Shown here: one piece after another, positions 1 to 8,280 of the stretch
Layout of the letters: each line of letters begins with the position of its first letter
Position numbering within the stretch: the stretch's first letter is position 1
Assembly (NCBI GenBank): GCA_963830565.1
Contig: CAWHMO010000010.1
Coordinates: 682,001-746,000 of the forward strand
DNA length: 64,000 bases
Source of the DNA: DATFDN01 sp963830565
GTDB taxonomy: Bacteria > Pseudomonadota > Alphaproteobacteria > Acetobacterales > Acetobacteraceae
Direction of reading: 5' to 3'
The notes under the pieces: model-generated
Databases searched by the model: none
Seen by the model: only the letters and a program-made list of their open reading frames with translations
What the model was told of the DNA's origin: nothing
Translations under genes and position numbers: made by a program

Positions 1-151
1 GCCACTGGACTAAAGGCGTGGATGGTCGGCCTTCGCCTGAGCGCCTCTGGTGGCGGAAGAAGAAGCAACATGCTCCTTAGCCCGTGCCGTTGTCCGGCTT
101 GGCCCCGGCGCCGCTTTGCGCGAGAGTGCGGCGGCAGCGAGGAGGGGACCG

Positions 152-1555
152 ATGGGCAGGGGCGTGACGGCAGAGCTTTCCGCGTTCAGCGCCGGACTTC
201 GGCTGGAGAAGCTCCCGCCCGAGGTTATCACCCGCGCCCGTTTCATGGTGCTCGACCTGGTCGGCAACATCGTGCGCGCCCGTCATGACGCCGAGAGCAC
301 CGCCTCGTTCCTGGCCGCCGTGCGCGCCATGGGCATGGCCGGAGGCAATGCCGGGGTGATCGGCGATGCCGCGCGCTACACCCCCGCCGGCGCGGCGTTC
401 CTGAACGGCGCGCTCGCCCACTCGCTCGATTTCGACGACACCCATGCGGCGGGCAGCCTGCATCCCGGCGCTCCGGTCATTCCCGCCGCCCTTGCCGCCG
501 GCGAGATGGCGGGCGCGGCGGGTGCCGATGTGCTGGCCGCGATCGTCGCCGGCTACGAGGTGACGTGCCGGGTTGCCCTGGCGCTGCCCGCCGGAGCGCA
601 TTACGACCGCGGCTTCCACCCCACCGCCACCTGCGGCGCGTTCGGCGCTGCTGCCGCGGCTGCGCGGGTGTTCGGCCTGGACGCCGCGGGGGTTGCCGGC
701 GCGATGGGCACGGTGCTGAGCCAATGCGCGGGCAGCCTCCAGTTCCTGGTCAACGGTGCCTGGACCAAGCGCTTCCAGGTCGGCTGGGCGGCGATGAACG
801 GCCTGATGGCCGCGACCTTGGTGCGCGAAGGCTTCAAGGGCGCCGAGCAGGCGCTGGAAGGCCGGCACGGCTTCATGCGCGCCTACGCCCCCGACCCGAC
901 GCCAGAGCGCGCGCTGCTTAGGCTCGGGCAGGAATTCGAACTGATGGCGACGGCCGTGAAGCCCTATCCGTCCTGCCGCTACGGCCATGCCGGCATCGAC
1001 GCCGCGCTGGCGCTGCGCGCCGGACACGGGCTGCGCGTTGAGGAGATCGATTCGGTCACGCTGGGCCTTCCCAAGGCGGGAATGCTGCTGATCGGCGAGC
1101 CGGCCGACAAGAAGGCCGACCCGCGCAACGTCGTCGACGGGCAGTTCAGCGGCCCCTTCGTCATCGCCTGCGCGCTGGCGAAAGGCCACATGGGCTGGGA
1201 CAGCTACGCCCTGCTCGATGATCCCGAGATCCGCCGGCTGCTGCCTAGGGTGCGCTGCGAGCTGGACCCGGAGATCGAGGCGGAGTTCCCCGCCAACATG
1301 TCCGGCAAGGTGACGGTGCGCGCGCGAGGCCAGGATTTCGTCAAGACCGTCGTCGTCCCCAAGGGCGAGCCGGGGAACTTCCTGACCGAGGCGGAGCTGC
1401 GCGACAAGTTCGCCGGTCTAGCCGACGCGGTGCTCGGCGCCGAGCGTTCGGCGCGGCTCGCGGACGCGGTGCTCGCCATTGATCGCACTCAGGATGTGTC
1501 ATCGCTCATGCGTCTCGCCGCGCCCGCAACGGCGACGCGCCTCGCCGGAGAATAG
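152..1555 (+). CDS. MmgE/PrpD family protein
   Basis: A 467-residue protein of the MmgE/PrpD family, which contains 2-methylcitrate dehydratase, cis-aconitate decarboxylase and many uncharacterised catabolic dehydratases. The family length (about 450-500 residues) fits. The late motif KPYPSCRYGHAGIDAAL, with the Lys-Pro-Tyr-Pro-Ser-Cys core, and the early SLDFDDTH stretch are typical. I chose the ATG at 152 because an AGGAGGGG ribosome site lies just upstream and because the family N terminus begins there; the frame stays open up to 50 but the extra residues look non-native. It is 8 bases ahead of an Ldh-family gene, so the two are probably one transcript. The substrate is unknown; PrpD proper is unlikely because prpB and prpC are not nearby. 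Confidence 0.88.
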   Translation: MGRGVTAELSAFSAGLRLEKLPPEVITRARFMVLDLVGNIVRARHDAESTASFLAAVRAMGMAGGNAGVIGDAARYTPAGAAFLNGALAHSLDFDDTHAAGSLHPGAPVIPAALAAGEMAGAAGADVLAAIVAGYEVTCRVALALPAGAHYDRGFHPTATCGAFGAAAAAARVFGLDAAGVAGAMGTVLSQCAGSLQFLVNGAWTKRFQVGWAAMNGLMAATLVREGFKGAEQALEGRHGFMRAYAPDPTPERALLRLGQEFELMATAVKPYPSCRYGHAGIDAALALRAGHGLRVEEIDSVTLGLPKAGMLLIGEPADKKADPRNVVDGQFSGPFVIACALAKGHMGWDSYALLDDPEIRRLLPRVRCELDPEIEAEFPANMSGKVTVRARGQDFVKTVVVPKGEPGNFLTEAELRDKFAGLADAVLGAERSARLADAVLAIDRTQDVSSLMRLAAPATATRLAGE

Positions 1556-1563
1556 AAGCTCTC

Positions 1564-2625
1564 ATGCCGACTTTCACCCCGGATAAGCTCCGCGCCGTCA
1601 GCAGCCTTATCGTGCGCCGCATGGGCAGCGACGAGGCGGAAACGGCGGAAGTGGCCGACCACCTGATCCGCGCGAACCTCGCCGGCCATGACAGCCACGG
1701 TGTCGGAATGCTGCCGGCCTATGTGCGGCTGTTGCAGGACAACCTGCTGGTGCCGAATCAGACGCTGGAGACGGTGGTCGATTTCGGCGCCCTGCTGGTG
1801 CTCGACGCCCGCCGCGGCTTCGGCCAGCGCATGGCCGCCGAGGCCGTTCGCCGCTCCATCGCGCGCGCGCGCGAGATGGGAGCCTGCGTGCTCGGGCTGC
1901 GCAACAGCGCTCATATCGGCCGGGTCGGCACCTATGGCGAGCAGGCGGCGGCGGCCGGGATGGCGTTCATCGGCTATGTGAACGTCGCCGACCACCACGA
2001 CATCGCCGCCCCGTTCGGTGCCGGCGAGGCCCGCCTCGGCACCAATCCGTTCGTGACAGCGGTCCCCGGCCCGAACGCGGAGCCGGTGGTCCTCGACATG
2101 GCGACCACTACCATCGCCGCCGGCAAGGCTCGCATCGCCCGCAACAAGGGCGTCGCGGTCCCGCCCGAGAGCCTGATCGATCCGGAGGGCCGCCCCACCA
2201 CCGACCCGCGCGGCTTCATCGACGACCGCACCGGCGCGCTGCTGACCTTCGGCCGGCACAAGGGCTCCGGCCTTGCCGTTATGTGCGAGATCATGGCCGG
2301 CGCGGTCGCCGGCGGAAAGCGCGCCGGCGAGGCGTATCAGGGCGGCATCCTGAACAGCCTATTCGCGGTGATCACCGATCTGGCCCGTCTGAACGATCCA
2401 GGTTCCGTGGCCGAAGGCGTCGCGGCTACCGCCGCCCACATCAAATCCTCCCGCCTCGCGCCTGGGTTCGACGCGATCCTGCTGCCCGGCGAGCCGGAAC
2501 GCCGCTCCGCGCGCGAGCGGATGGCCGGGGGGATTCCGGTGGACGACATGACCTGGGCGCAGGTCCGCGAGGCCGCGGGCAAGCTCGGGATCACCGAGGC
2601 GGAGCTGGATCGGGCGAACGGGTGA
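1564..2625 (+). CDS. Ldh family (malate/L-lactate-type) NAD(P)-dependent oxidoreductase
   Basis: A 353-residue member of the Ldh/YlbC family (PF02615: malate, L-lactate, ureidoglycolate and delta1-piperideine-2-carboxylate reductases), a fold unrelated to classical Rossmann dehydrogenases. The signature HDSHG lies at residues 42-46 and is followed by the conserved RNSAHIGRVGTYGEQAA stretch that carries the catalytic histidine, and by the cofactor-loop motif LGTNP near residue 160. The family acts on 2-oxo acids or 2-hydroxy acids in the cytoplasm. Its close spacing to the MmgE/PrpD gene suggests a shared catabolic pathway for a hydroxy acid, but the substrate cannot be read from the sequence. 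Confidence 0.88.
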   Translation: MPTFTPDKLRAVSSLIVRRMGSDEAETAEVADHLIRANLAGHDSHGVGMLPAYVRLLQDNLLVPNQTLETVVDFGALLVLDARRGFGQRMAAEAVRRSIARAREMGACVLGLRNSAHIGRVGTYGEQAAAAGMAFIGYVNVADHHDIAAPFGAGEARLGTNPFVTAVPGPNAEPVVLDMATTTIAAGKARIARNKGVAVPPESLIDPEGRPTTDPRGFIDDRTGALLTFGRHKGSGLAVMCEIMAGAVAGGKRAGEAYQGGILNSLFAVITDLARLNDPGSVAEGVAATAAHIKSSRLAPGFDAILLPGEPERRSARERMAGGIPVDDMTWAQVREAAGKLGITEAELDRANG

Positions 2626-2660
2626 GGCCTAAGGCCGAGGCACCGAACTCGGCACCACAC

Positions 2661-2767
2661 CCCCTCTCCCTTTGGGAGAGGGTTGGGTGAGGGTCTACCC
2701 GCGTTCCTGGTCGGCCCCGCTGCCCCCCTCACCCCGACCCTCTCCCCCCAAACGGGTGGAGAGGGAG
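2661..2767. repeat. Intergenic CCCTCTCCC/GGGAGAGGG palindromic repeat, two copies (family A)
   Basis: Two oppositely oriented copies of a C-rich palindrome fill the space between the convergent Ldh and hbd genes. Each has the core CCCTCTCCC, a 3-8 base loop and GGGAGAGGG, flanked by a GGGTGAGGG or CCCTCACCC arm. Related copies lie at 12988-13090, 24498-24530 and 26976-27019. As RNA these form strong hairpins and may serve as bidirectional transcript ends. This is a REP-like dispersed repeat; I see no coding role here. Confidence 0.75.
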
Positions 2768-2796
2768 TTCAGGGCCTTGGCGGCATGGTATCGTCC

Positions 2797-3726
2797 TCAA
2801 CGTGTGGGACGTGGTGGATCCTGGCTGTAATCATAGAAGCCCCTGCCCGTTTTACGCCCGAGCCAGCCGGCTTCAACGTATTTCACCAGCAGCGGGCAGG
2901 GGCGGTACTTGCTGTCCGATAGCCCCTCGTACAGCACCTGCATGATCGACAGGCAGGTATCCAGGCCGATGAAGTCGGCCAGTTCCAGCGGGCCCATCGG
3001 GTGGTTGGCGCCGAGCCGCATGGACGTGTCGATGGCGGCGATGGAGCCCACGCCCTCATACAGGGCATAGACCGCCTCGTTGATCATCGGCACCAGGATG
3101 CGGTTGACGATGAAGGCCGGGAAGTCCTCGGAAACAGCCGTCGCTTTGCCGAGCCGATCCGCCAGGCCCTGCACGGCGGTGAAGGTCGGTTCGTCGGTGG
3201 CGATGCCACGGATGATCTCGACCAGCTTCATGACCGGGACCGGGTTCATGAAGTGCATCCCGATGAACTTCTCGGGCCGGTCGGTGTTGGCGCCAAGGCG
3301 GGTGATCGAGATGGACGAGGTATTGGAGGCGATCAGGCAGGCCGGCTTGAGGTGCGGCGTCAGGGTCTTGAACACCGCCCGCTTCACCTCTTCCTTCTCG
3401 GTCGCCGCCTCGATCACCAGGTCGGCTTCGCCGAACGCGCCGTATTCGGTGGAGGTCTCGACACGGGATAACGCGGCGTCGCGCGCCTCGGCGCTGATCA
3501 GCTTGCGGTTCACCTGCCGATCCATGTTGCGCGCCATCAGGCCGACCGCCTTCTGGAGCGCCTCGGCGCGCACGTCCAGCATGGTGACCGGCAGCCCCGA
3601 CAGGGCGCAGACATGGGCGATGCCGTTGCCCATCTGCCCGGCCCCGATCACGCCGATTCGCGCGATCTCCGGCGCGTCGGCGAGCAACGGGGCGGCGGCC
3701 AGCGCCGATTTGACTTCCATGTTCAT
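2797..3726 (-). CDS. hbd: 3-hydroxybutyryl-CoA dehydrogenase
   Basis: A 309-residue NAD-dependent 3-hydroxyacyl-CoA dehydrogenase of the short, single-function type that interconverts 3-hydroxybutyryl-CoA and acetoacetyl-CoA. The Rossmann motif IGVIGAGQMGNGIA is near residues 23-36, the catalytic histidine region is IGMHFMNPVPVMKLVEI, and the C-terminal domain carries NHPMGPLELADFIGLD. A 20-residue N-terminal extension precedes the Rossmann fold. It starts 3 bases after etfA, in the order etfB-etfA-hbd, a conserved alphaproteobacterial arrangement that couples beta-oxidation or PHB metabolism to electron transfer flavoprotein. An alternative start lies two codons in (Met3). Confidence 0.93.
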   Translation of the reverse strand: MNMEVKSALAAAPLLADAPEIARIGVIGAGQMGNGIAHVCALSGLPVTMLDVRAEALQKAVGLMARNMDRQVNRKLISAEARDAALSRVETSTEYGAFGEADLVIEAATEKEEVKRAVFKTLTPHLKPACLIASNTSSISITRLGANTDRPEKFIGMHFMNPVPVMKLVEIIRGIATDEPTFTAVQGLADRLGKATAVSEDFPAFIVNRILVPMINEAVYALYEGVGSIAAIDTSMRLGANHPMGPLELADFIGLDTCLSIMQVLYEGLSDSKYRPCPLLVKYVEAGWLGRKTGRGFYDYSQDPPRPTR

Positions 3727-3729
3727 TTC

Positions 3730-4665
3730 CTAGGAGCGCTCCAGTTCCGCCGCCAACTCGGGCAGCGCCGTGAACAGATCAGCCACCAGGCCATAATCGG
3801 CGACCTGGAAGATGGGCGCTTCCTCGTCCTTATTGATCGCCACGATGACCTTGCTGTCCTTCATCCCGGCCAGATGCTGGATGGCGCCGGAGATGCCGAC
3901 CGCGACATAGAGGTCCGGGGCGACGATTTTGCCGGTCTGTCCCACCTGGTAGTCGTTGGGGACGAATCCGGAATCGACCGCCGCGCGGGAGGCGCCGATG
4001 GCCGCCCCCAGCTTGTCGGCGATCGGCTCGAGCAGCTTGAAATTGTCGCCGCTCTGCATCCCGCGCCCGCCCGAGATCACCACCTTGGCGGCGGTCAGCT
4101 CCGGGCGCTCGCTCTTGGAAAGTTCGGCCGACACGAAGGAGGAGAGGCCGGGCGCCTCGGCCGCAGGCGCCTTCTCGATCGTCGCGCTGCCGCCTTCGGT
4201 CGCGACCGGGTCGAAGCTGGAGGCGCGAACCGTAATGACCTTCTTGGCGTCAGAGGACTTCACGGTGGCCAGTGCGTTGCCGGCGTAGATCGGGCGGATG
4301 AACGTCTCGGCATCGACAACCCCGGCGATATCGCTGATCGGCTGGCTGTCAAGGAGGGCCGCGACCCGCGGCATGACGTTCTTGCCCACCGCCGTCGCGG
4401 CGGCGAACAGGTGCGAATAGGAAGGTGCCAGCGCGATCAGAAGTGCAGCCAGCGGCTCGGCCAGGATGTGCTCATACTCCGGCCCCTCGGCGGCCAGCAC
4501 CTTGCTCAGGCCCGGAAGCCGCGAAGCGGCCTCGGCCCCCGCCTGAACGCCCTGGCCGACGACCAGCCCGTGTGTCTCGCCCAGCTTGGCAGCGGCAGCG
4601 ACGGCGCTGCGCGAGGGCTGCTTGATGCCCGAGCCGTCGTATTCCAGCAGGACCAGGGACACCAT
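3730..4665 (-). CDS. etfA: Electron transfer flavoprotein subunit alpha
   Basis: A 311-residue ETF alpha subunit. It binds the FAD that receives electrons from acyl-CoA dehydrogenases and passes them to ETF:ubiquinone oxidoreductase. The C-terminal FAD-binding signature is present (VDSGFVPNDYQVGQTGKIVA followed by LYVAVGISGAIQHLAGM), and the N-terminal part LVLLEYDGSGIKQ is typical. The ATG at 4665 lies 2 bases past the etfB stop, and the frame upstream of it (open to 5010) is etfB shadow, so this start is secure. It is co-transcribed with etfB and hbd. Confidence 0.95.
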   Translation of the reverse strand: MVSLVLLEYDGSGIKQPSRSAVAAAAKLGETHGLVVGQGVQAGAEAASRLPGLSKVLAAEGPEYEHILAEPLAALLIALAPSYSHLFAAATAVGKNVMPRVAALLDSQPISDIAGVVDAETFIRPIYAGNALATVKSSDAKKVITVRASSFDPVATEGGSATIEKAPAAEAPGLSSFVSAELSKSERPELTAAKVVISGGRGMQSGDNFKLLEPIADKLGAAIGASRAAVDSGFVPNDYQVGQTGKIVAPDLYVAVGISGAIQHLAGMKDSKVIVAINKDEEAPIFQVADYGLVADLFTALPELAAELERS

Positions 4666-4667
4666 GC

Positions 4668-5417
4668 TCAGATCACCTTCGCTTCCGTCTTGAGCTTCTG
4701 CACCAGCTCGGCCACCGAGCCGACCTTCACACCGGCCTTGCGCTTCGGCGGATCGCTCACCTTGATGGTGGTCAGCCGGGGGGCCGGATCGACGCCGAGT
4801 TCGGCGGGCTTCATGTTGGCGATCGGCTTCTTGCGGGCCTTCATGATGTTGGGCAGCGAGGCGTAACGAGGCTCGTTCAGGCGCAGGTCGGTGGTGATGA
4901 TCGCGGGCAGATTGAGCGCGATCGTCTCGAGCCCCCCATCCACCTCGCGCACCACGGTGATCTTGTCGCCTTCCACGGAGAGCTTGCTCGCGAAGGTGCC
5001 CTGCGGCCAACCGAGCAGGGCAGCCAGCATCTGGCCGGTGGCGTTCATGTCGTCGTCGATCGCCTGCTTACCAAGGATAACCAGACGCGGCTGCTCGCGC
5101 TCGGCGATCGCCTTCAGCAGCTTGGCCACCGCGAGCGGCTGAAGCTCGGCATCGGTCTCGACCAGGATGCCGCGATCGGCGCCCATCGCGAGCGCCGTGC
5201 GGATGGTCTCGGCGCATTGCGCGACGCCCAGGGACACCGCGACGATCTCGGTCGCGACGCCTTTCTCCTTCAGGCGGACCGCCTCTTCCACTGCGATCTC
5301 GTCGAACGGGTTCATCGACATCTTGACGCCGGACGTCTCGACGCCCGTGCCGTCCGACTTGACCCGCACCTTGACGTTGTAATCCACGACGCGCTTGACC
5401 GGGACGACTATTTTCAT
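4668..5417 (-). CDS. etfB: Electron transfer flavoprotein subunit beta
   Basis: A 249-residue ETF beta subunit (AMP-binding), the usual length. It starts MKIVVPVKRVVDYNVKVRV and carries the full ETF-beta signature region, with VREVDGGLE, LPAIITTDLRLNEPRY and NIMKARKKP in order. It forms a heterodimer with EtfA and acts in the cytoplasm as electron acceptor for several flavin dehydrogenases. It is the first gene of etfB-etfA-hbd. A good promoter and an inverted repeat lie 75-115 bases upstream. Confidence 0.95.
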   Translation of the reverse strand: MKIVVPVKRVVDYNVKVRVKSDGTGVETSGVKMSMNPFDEIAVEEAVRLKEKGVATEIVAVSLGVAQCAETIRTALAMGADRGILVETDAELQPLAVAKLLKAIAEREQPRLVILGKQAIDDDMNATGQMLAALLGWPQGTFASKLSVEGDKITVVREVDGGLETIALNLPAIITTDLRLNEPRYASLPNIMKARKKPIANMKPAELGVDPAPRLTTIKVSDPPKRKAGVKVGSVAELVQKLKTEAKVI

Positions 5418-5492
5418 GACAGCGTGCCGCCTCCAGAACCCTTGTGCCGATCCGGCGCGCCGCGGGACGGGACGCCTGTTCGCACGTGCAAT

Positions 5493-5510
5493 ATAAGGAG
5501 CGGACCTTAT
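5493..5510 (-). promoter_or_regulatory. Inverted repeat (candidate operator) overlapping the etfB -10 region
   Basis: The sequence ATAAGG-N6-CCTTAT is an exact inverted repeat of two 6-base arms. It covers the 3' part of the proposed -10 element and the expected transcription start of etfBA-hbd, the classical position for a repressor site. Which regulator binds is unknown; fatty-acid or acyl-CoA responsive TetR/GntR regulators are common for such operons, but that is inference. Confidence 0.5.
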
Positions 5511-5533
5511 GCACCCGCCCCAGCCAGTGTCAA
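5506..5533 (-). promoter_or_regulatory. Promoter of etfB-etfA-hbd
   Basis: On the minus strand there is a perfect -35 TTGACA (5533-5528), a 16-base spacer and a -10-like CATAAG (5511-5506). This fits a housekeeping sigma-70 promoter giving a leader of about 80 bases before the etfB ATG. The region is also locally AT-rich compared with its surroundings. Confidence 0.6.
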
Positions 5534-5554
5534 ACGCACGTTAACGATGCGCGA

Positions 5555-5758
5555 TCAACCCCTCAGGAGTTCCAGCATCAGAATGAACAGCAGCAGCGCC
5601 GCTGCTTGCAGCAGGACACGCCAGCGCATGAGCACGTTCGAGCGCCTGGGATCGGCGCCTCCGCGCGCCACCCCGATCAGCCCCGCGAACAGCACGCCGA
5701 GGGTGGCGAACATCAGCGGGACGATCAGGAAGGGCAGAAAGTGGGTCACGCGGGTCAC
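5555..5758 (-). CDS. HIG1-domain two-transmembrane protein
   Basis: A 67-residue protein with two hydrophobic helices (about residues 7-32 and 47-65) separated by a basic loop RRSNVLMRWRVLLQ. This matches the small 'twin transmembrane' HIG1/hypoxia-induced family (PF04588) of alphaproteobacteria; mitochondrial relatives act as assembly or supercomplex factors of cytochrome oxidase. It lies upstream of etfB on the same strand, a neighbourhood common in this class. The etfB promoter lies just past its stop, so it may be transcribed separately. The function here is inferred from the family only. Confidence 0.8.
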   Translation of the reverse strand: MTRVTHFLPFLIVPLMFATLGVLFAGLIGVARGGADPRRSNVLMRWRVLLQAAALLLFILMLELLRG

Positions 5759-5853
5759 ATCGTGCTGAGGAACCGATCTTACATGGTACGGCCTGGCGTG
5801 TCGTCATCGGAGTGGGCGGACTCGGGCGCGGTGCTGGCGAGCCTGTTCCTGCC

Positions 5854-8280
5854 GTGATCCGCCCGTCCCGCTGGGCCGCTGGTGCCCTCGTTCTTGCCCC
5901 GCTCGCGGCGCCTTCCCTCGCGCGCTCCGCCGAAGCGCCCGCCACGCCGGCGGTCAGCGCGGCGCAGGCGCAAGAGGCGCTGGCCGTGCTGACCGATTCG
6001 GCGCGGCGGGCACAGGTTGTCGCCACCCTGGAGGCGATCATCCGGGTGGATGCCTCCCGCCCCGCCGCGAGCGCGGCGGCCAAGCCGACCGCGCCGGAGC
6101 CGGCCGCCGCTCCGGCTCCGCCGGCAACCGCGTCCGCGCCGGCGGCTGCCGCGCCGCCGAAGGTCCAGCTCAACCCCGACAGCCTGGGCGCCGCCGTCGT
6201 GCTGGGCGCCTCGGGATTTCTCGGAACGCTGTGGACGCGCGCCACCATGGCCGCGCGAACCGTTCAAAGCCTGCCGTTGCTGTGGGGCTGGGTGGTGGTG
6301 ATGGCCACCAACCCACTGGCGCAATCGATTCTGCGATCGGCGGTCTGGCGCGTCGCCGCGGCCTTCGCCGCCGGCCTCGCGGCCGAGGCGGCCGTTGGGT
6401 GGCTCCTGCACCAGCCCATGGAGGTGCTGGCGATGCGCGCCCCGGCCGGCCGGCAACCGGCCGAGCGGCCCCCGCCGGACGCGGCCGAAATCGAGGAGGA
6501 GGAATTGGCTGAGCCGGGCGAGGCCGGGGTGCGACGGTCGCGGCGAAGCACGGCGCTCACGCTGCTCCGTCGCCTGCCGCTCGTGTTTGCGCGCCTGCTG
6601 CTGAATCTCCTGCCCATCATCGCCTTCGCCGTGGCCGGGCACATCGTCGCGGCGAGCGAGCTCGGCGGCAACGAACAGTCCCGGCTCGTGGTGCTGGCGA
6701 TGGTGGACGCCTACGCCATCTCGGCCGCGGTGATGTCGTTCTCCCGCATGATGCTGTCGCCCGACGGACGCCAGTTGCGGCTGCTGCGGGTGTCGGATGC
6801 GACGGCCATCTGGGCGACGCGGTGGATTCGCCGCCTGACGGTGGTCACGGTGTTCGGCTATGCGATCGCCGAGGTCGGGGTGGCGCTCGGCATGTCGATG
6901 CCGGCGCATGATGGGTTGCTGAAGATCTGCGGGCTGATCGACCATGTCATGCTGGGCGTGATGGTGCTGCAAAGCCGGCGCGCGGTGCGCGACCGCCTGC
7001 ACGCCCCGGCCGGCGCCTCCGGCCCGATCGCGCGGCTGCGCAACGCGATCGCCCCGGTCTGGCACTGGATCGCGCTGTTCTTCCTGGCCGCCGCCTGGAT
7101 CGCCTGGGCGATCGAGATTTCGAACGGCTACGCCATCATCCTGCGCTTCTTCTTGGCCGTCGTGGTGATCCTCGTGCTGGCTCGCCTGGCGCTGATCGTG
7201 CTGCTGGGCGGACTGGAGCGCGCGGGCCGGGTGAGCCCCGAACTCGCCGCACGCTATCCCGGGCTGGAGGCGCGGCTGGGCTTTTATCATCCGCTGGTGC
7301 AGGCCACGGCGCGTGCCGTCGTCTATATCGGAGCCGGCGTGCTGATGCTGGAGGTGTGGGGCGTGCCCATATTTTCCTGGTTCGCCGACAGCCTGCTCGG
7401 CCGGCGGCTCGCGGCAGGGCTTGGCACGCTGGTGCTCACGCTGCTGCTGGCGATCGCGGTGTGGGAGGCGGTGAACGCCGGGTTGCAGGCCCATCTCGCC
7501 CGACTGACGCGCGAGCAGCAAGCCACCCGCTCGGCCCGGCTGCGCACCCTGCTGCCGCTGCTGCGGAGCGCGCTGCTGGTGGCGATCGTGGTCGTCGCTG
7601 GGCTCACGATACTATCGGAGGTCGGCATCAATATCGGGCCGCTGCTGGCCGGCGCCGGGATCGTTGGCGTGGCCATCGGCTTCGGCTCGCAGAAGCTGGT
7701 GCAGGACCTGATCACCGGCATCTTCCTGCTGCTGGAGAACGCGATGCAGGTCGGTGACTGGGTGACGGTCTCCGGCCTGTCGGGCACGGTGGAGAACCTC
7801 TCCGTGCGCACCATCCGCCTGCGCGCCACCGACGGCTCGGTCCACATCATCCCGTTCAGCGCCGTGACCAGCGTGACCAACACCAATCGCGGCCTCGGCA
7901 ACGCCGCGGTCAGCGTGACCGTTTCCTACGCCGAGGACACGGACCGCGTGGGCGAGATCCTGAAGGATATCGCCGCCACGATGCGGGGCGAGCCGGAATT
8001 CGCGGACCGGATGCTGAGCGATCTGCAGTTATGGGGGGTGGACAAGGTGGACGGCGCCGGCGCCACACTCACCGGCCAGATCGTCTGCACCGACACCGGC
8101 CGCTGGCCGGTGCAGCGGGAGTTCAACCGTCGGCTCAAGATGCGGTTTCAGGAGGAAAAGGTGGAGATCTACAATCCGGCGCGTACCGTGGTCGTTCCGG
8201 TAGTACCCGACACGCACCGCGCGCCGGCTCCTTCGCCTGCCTTGGCCCAGCCGGCCGGCGCCGGCGGGGGCCGGTCATGA
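5854..8280 (+). CDS. MscS-family mechanosensitive ion channel
   Basis: A large (about 808-residue) inner-membrane channel of the MscS superfamily. From the N terminus: a signal peptide, an Ala/Pro-rich periplasmic part, a series of transmembrane helices (roughly residues 110-580), and the conserved MscS pore and beta domain near residues 585-690, including GIVGVAIGFGSQKLVQDLIT, the motif LLENAMQVGDWV and FSAVTSVTN. A short C-terminal tail is Pro/Ala-rich. I prefer the GTG at 5854, which directly precedes a signal peptide (IRPSRWAAGALVLAPLAAPS); a GTG at 5812 is also in frame. The gene ends in an ATGA overlap with the next one. The family releases solutes on osmotic downshock; the long N terminus resembles MscK/YbdG-like variants. 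Confidence 0.9.
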   Translation: MIRPSRWAAGALVLAPLAAPSLARSAEAPATPAVSAAQAQEALAVLTDSARRAQVVATLEAIIRVDASRPAASAAAKPTAPEPAAAPAPPATASAPAAAAPPKVQLNPDSLGAAVVLGASGFLGTLWTRATMAARTVQSLPLLWGWVVVMATNPLAQSILRSAVWRVAAAFAAGLAAEAAVGWLLHQPMEVLAMRAPAGRQPAERPPPDAAEIEEEELAEPGEAGVRRSRRSTALTLLRRLPLVFARLLLNLLPIIAFAVAGHIVAASELGGNEQSRLVVLAMVDAYAISAAVMSFSRMMLSPDGRQLRLLRVSDATAIWATRWIRRLTVVTVFGYAIAEVGVALGMSMPAHDGLLKICGLIDHVMLGVMVLQSRRAVRDRLHAPAGASGPIARLRNAIAPVWHWIALFFLAAAWIAWAIEISNGYAIILRFFLAVVVILVLARLALIVLLGGLERAGRVSPELAARYPGLEARLGFYHPLVQATARAVVYIGAGVLMLEVWGVPIFSWFADSLLGRRLAAGLGTLVLTLLLAIAVWEAVNAGLQAHLARLTREQQATRSARLRTLLPLLRSALLVAIVVVAGLTILSEVGINIGPLLAGAGIVGVAIGFGSQKLVQDLITGIFLLLENAMQVGDWVTVSGLSGTVENLSVRTIRLRATDGSVHIIPFSAVTSVTNTNRGLGNAAVSVTVSYAEDTDRVGEILKDIAATMRGEPEFADRMLSDLQLWGVDKVDGAGATLTGQIVCTDTGRWPVQREFNRRLKMRFQEEKVEIYNPARTVVVPVVPDTHRAPAPSPALAQPAGAGGGRS

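Noticed and set aside
1..151. Frames at the left edge
   Set aside because: No ribosome site, domain or codon pattern supports a gene; the MmgE/PrpD start at 152 is better supported.
5779..7521. A 580-codon minus-strand frame opposite the MscS gene
   Set aside because: Arg/His/Gln-rich shadow of a well-conserved channel gene; no start site or domain.
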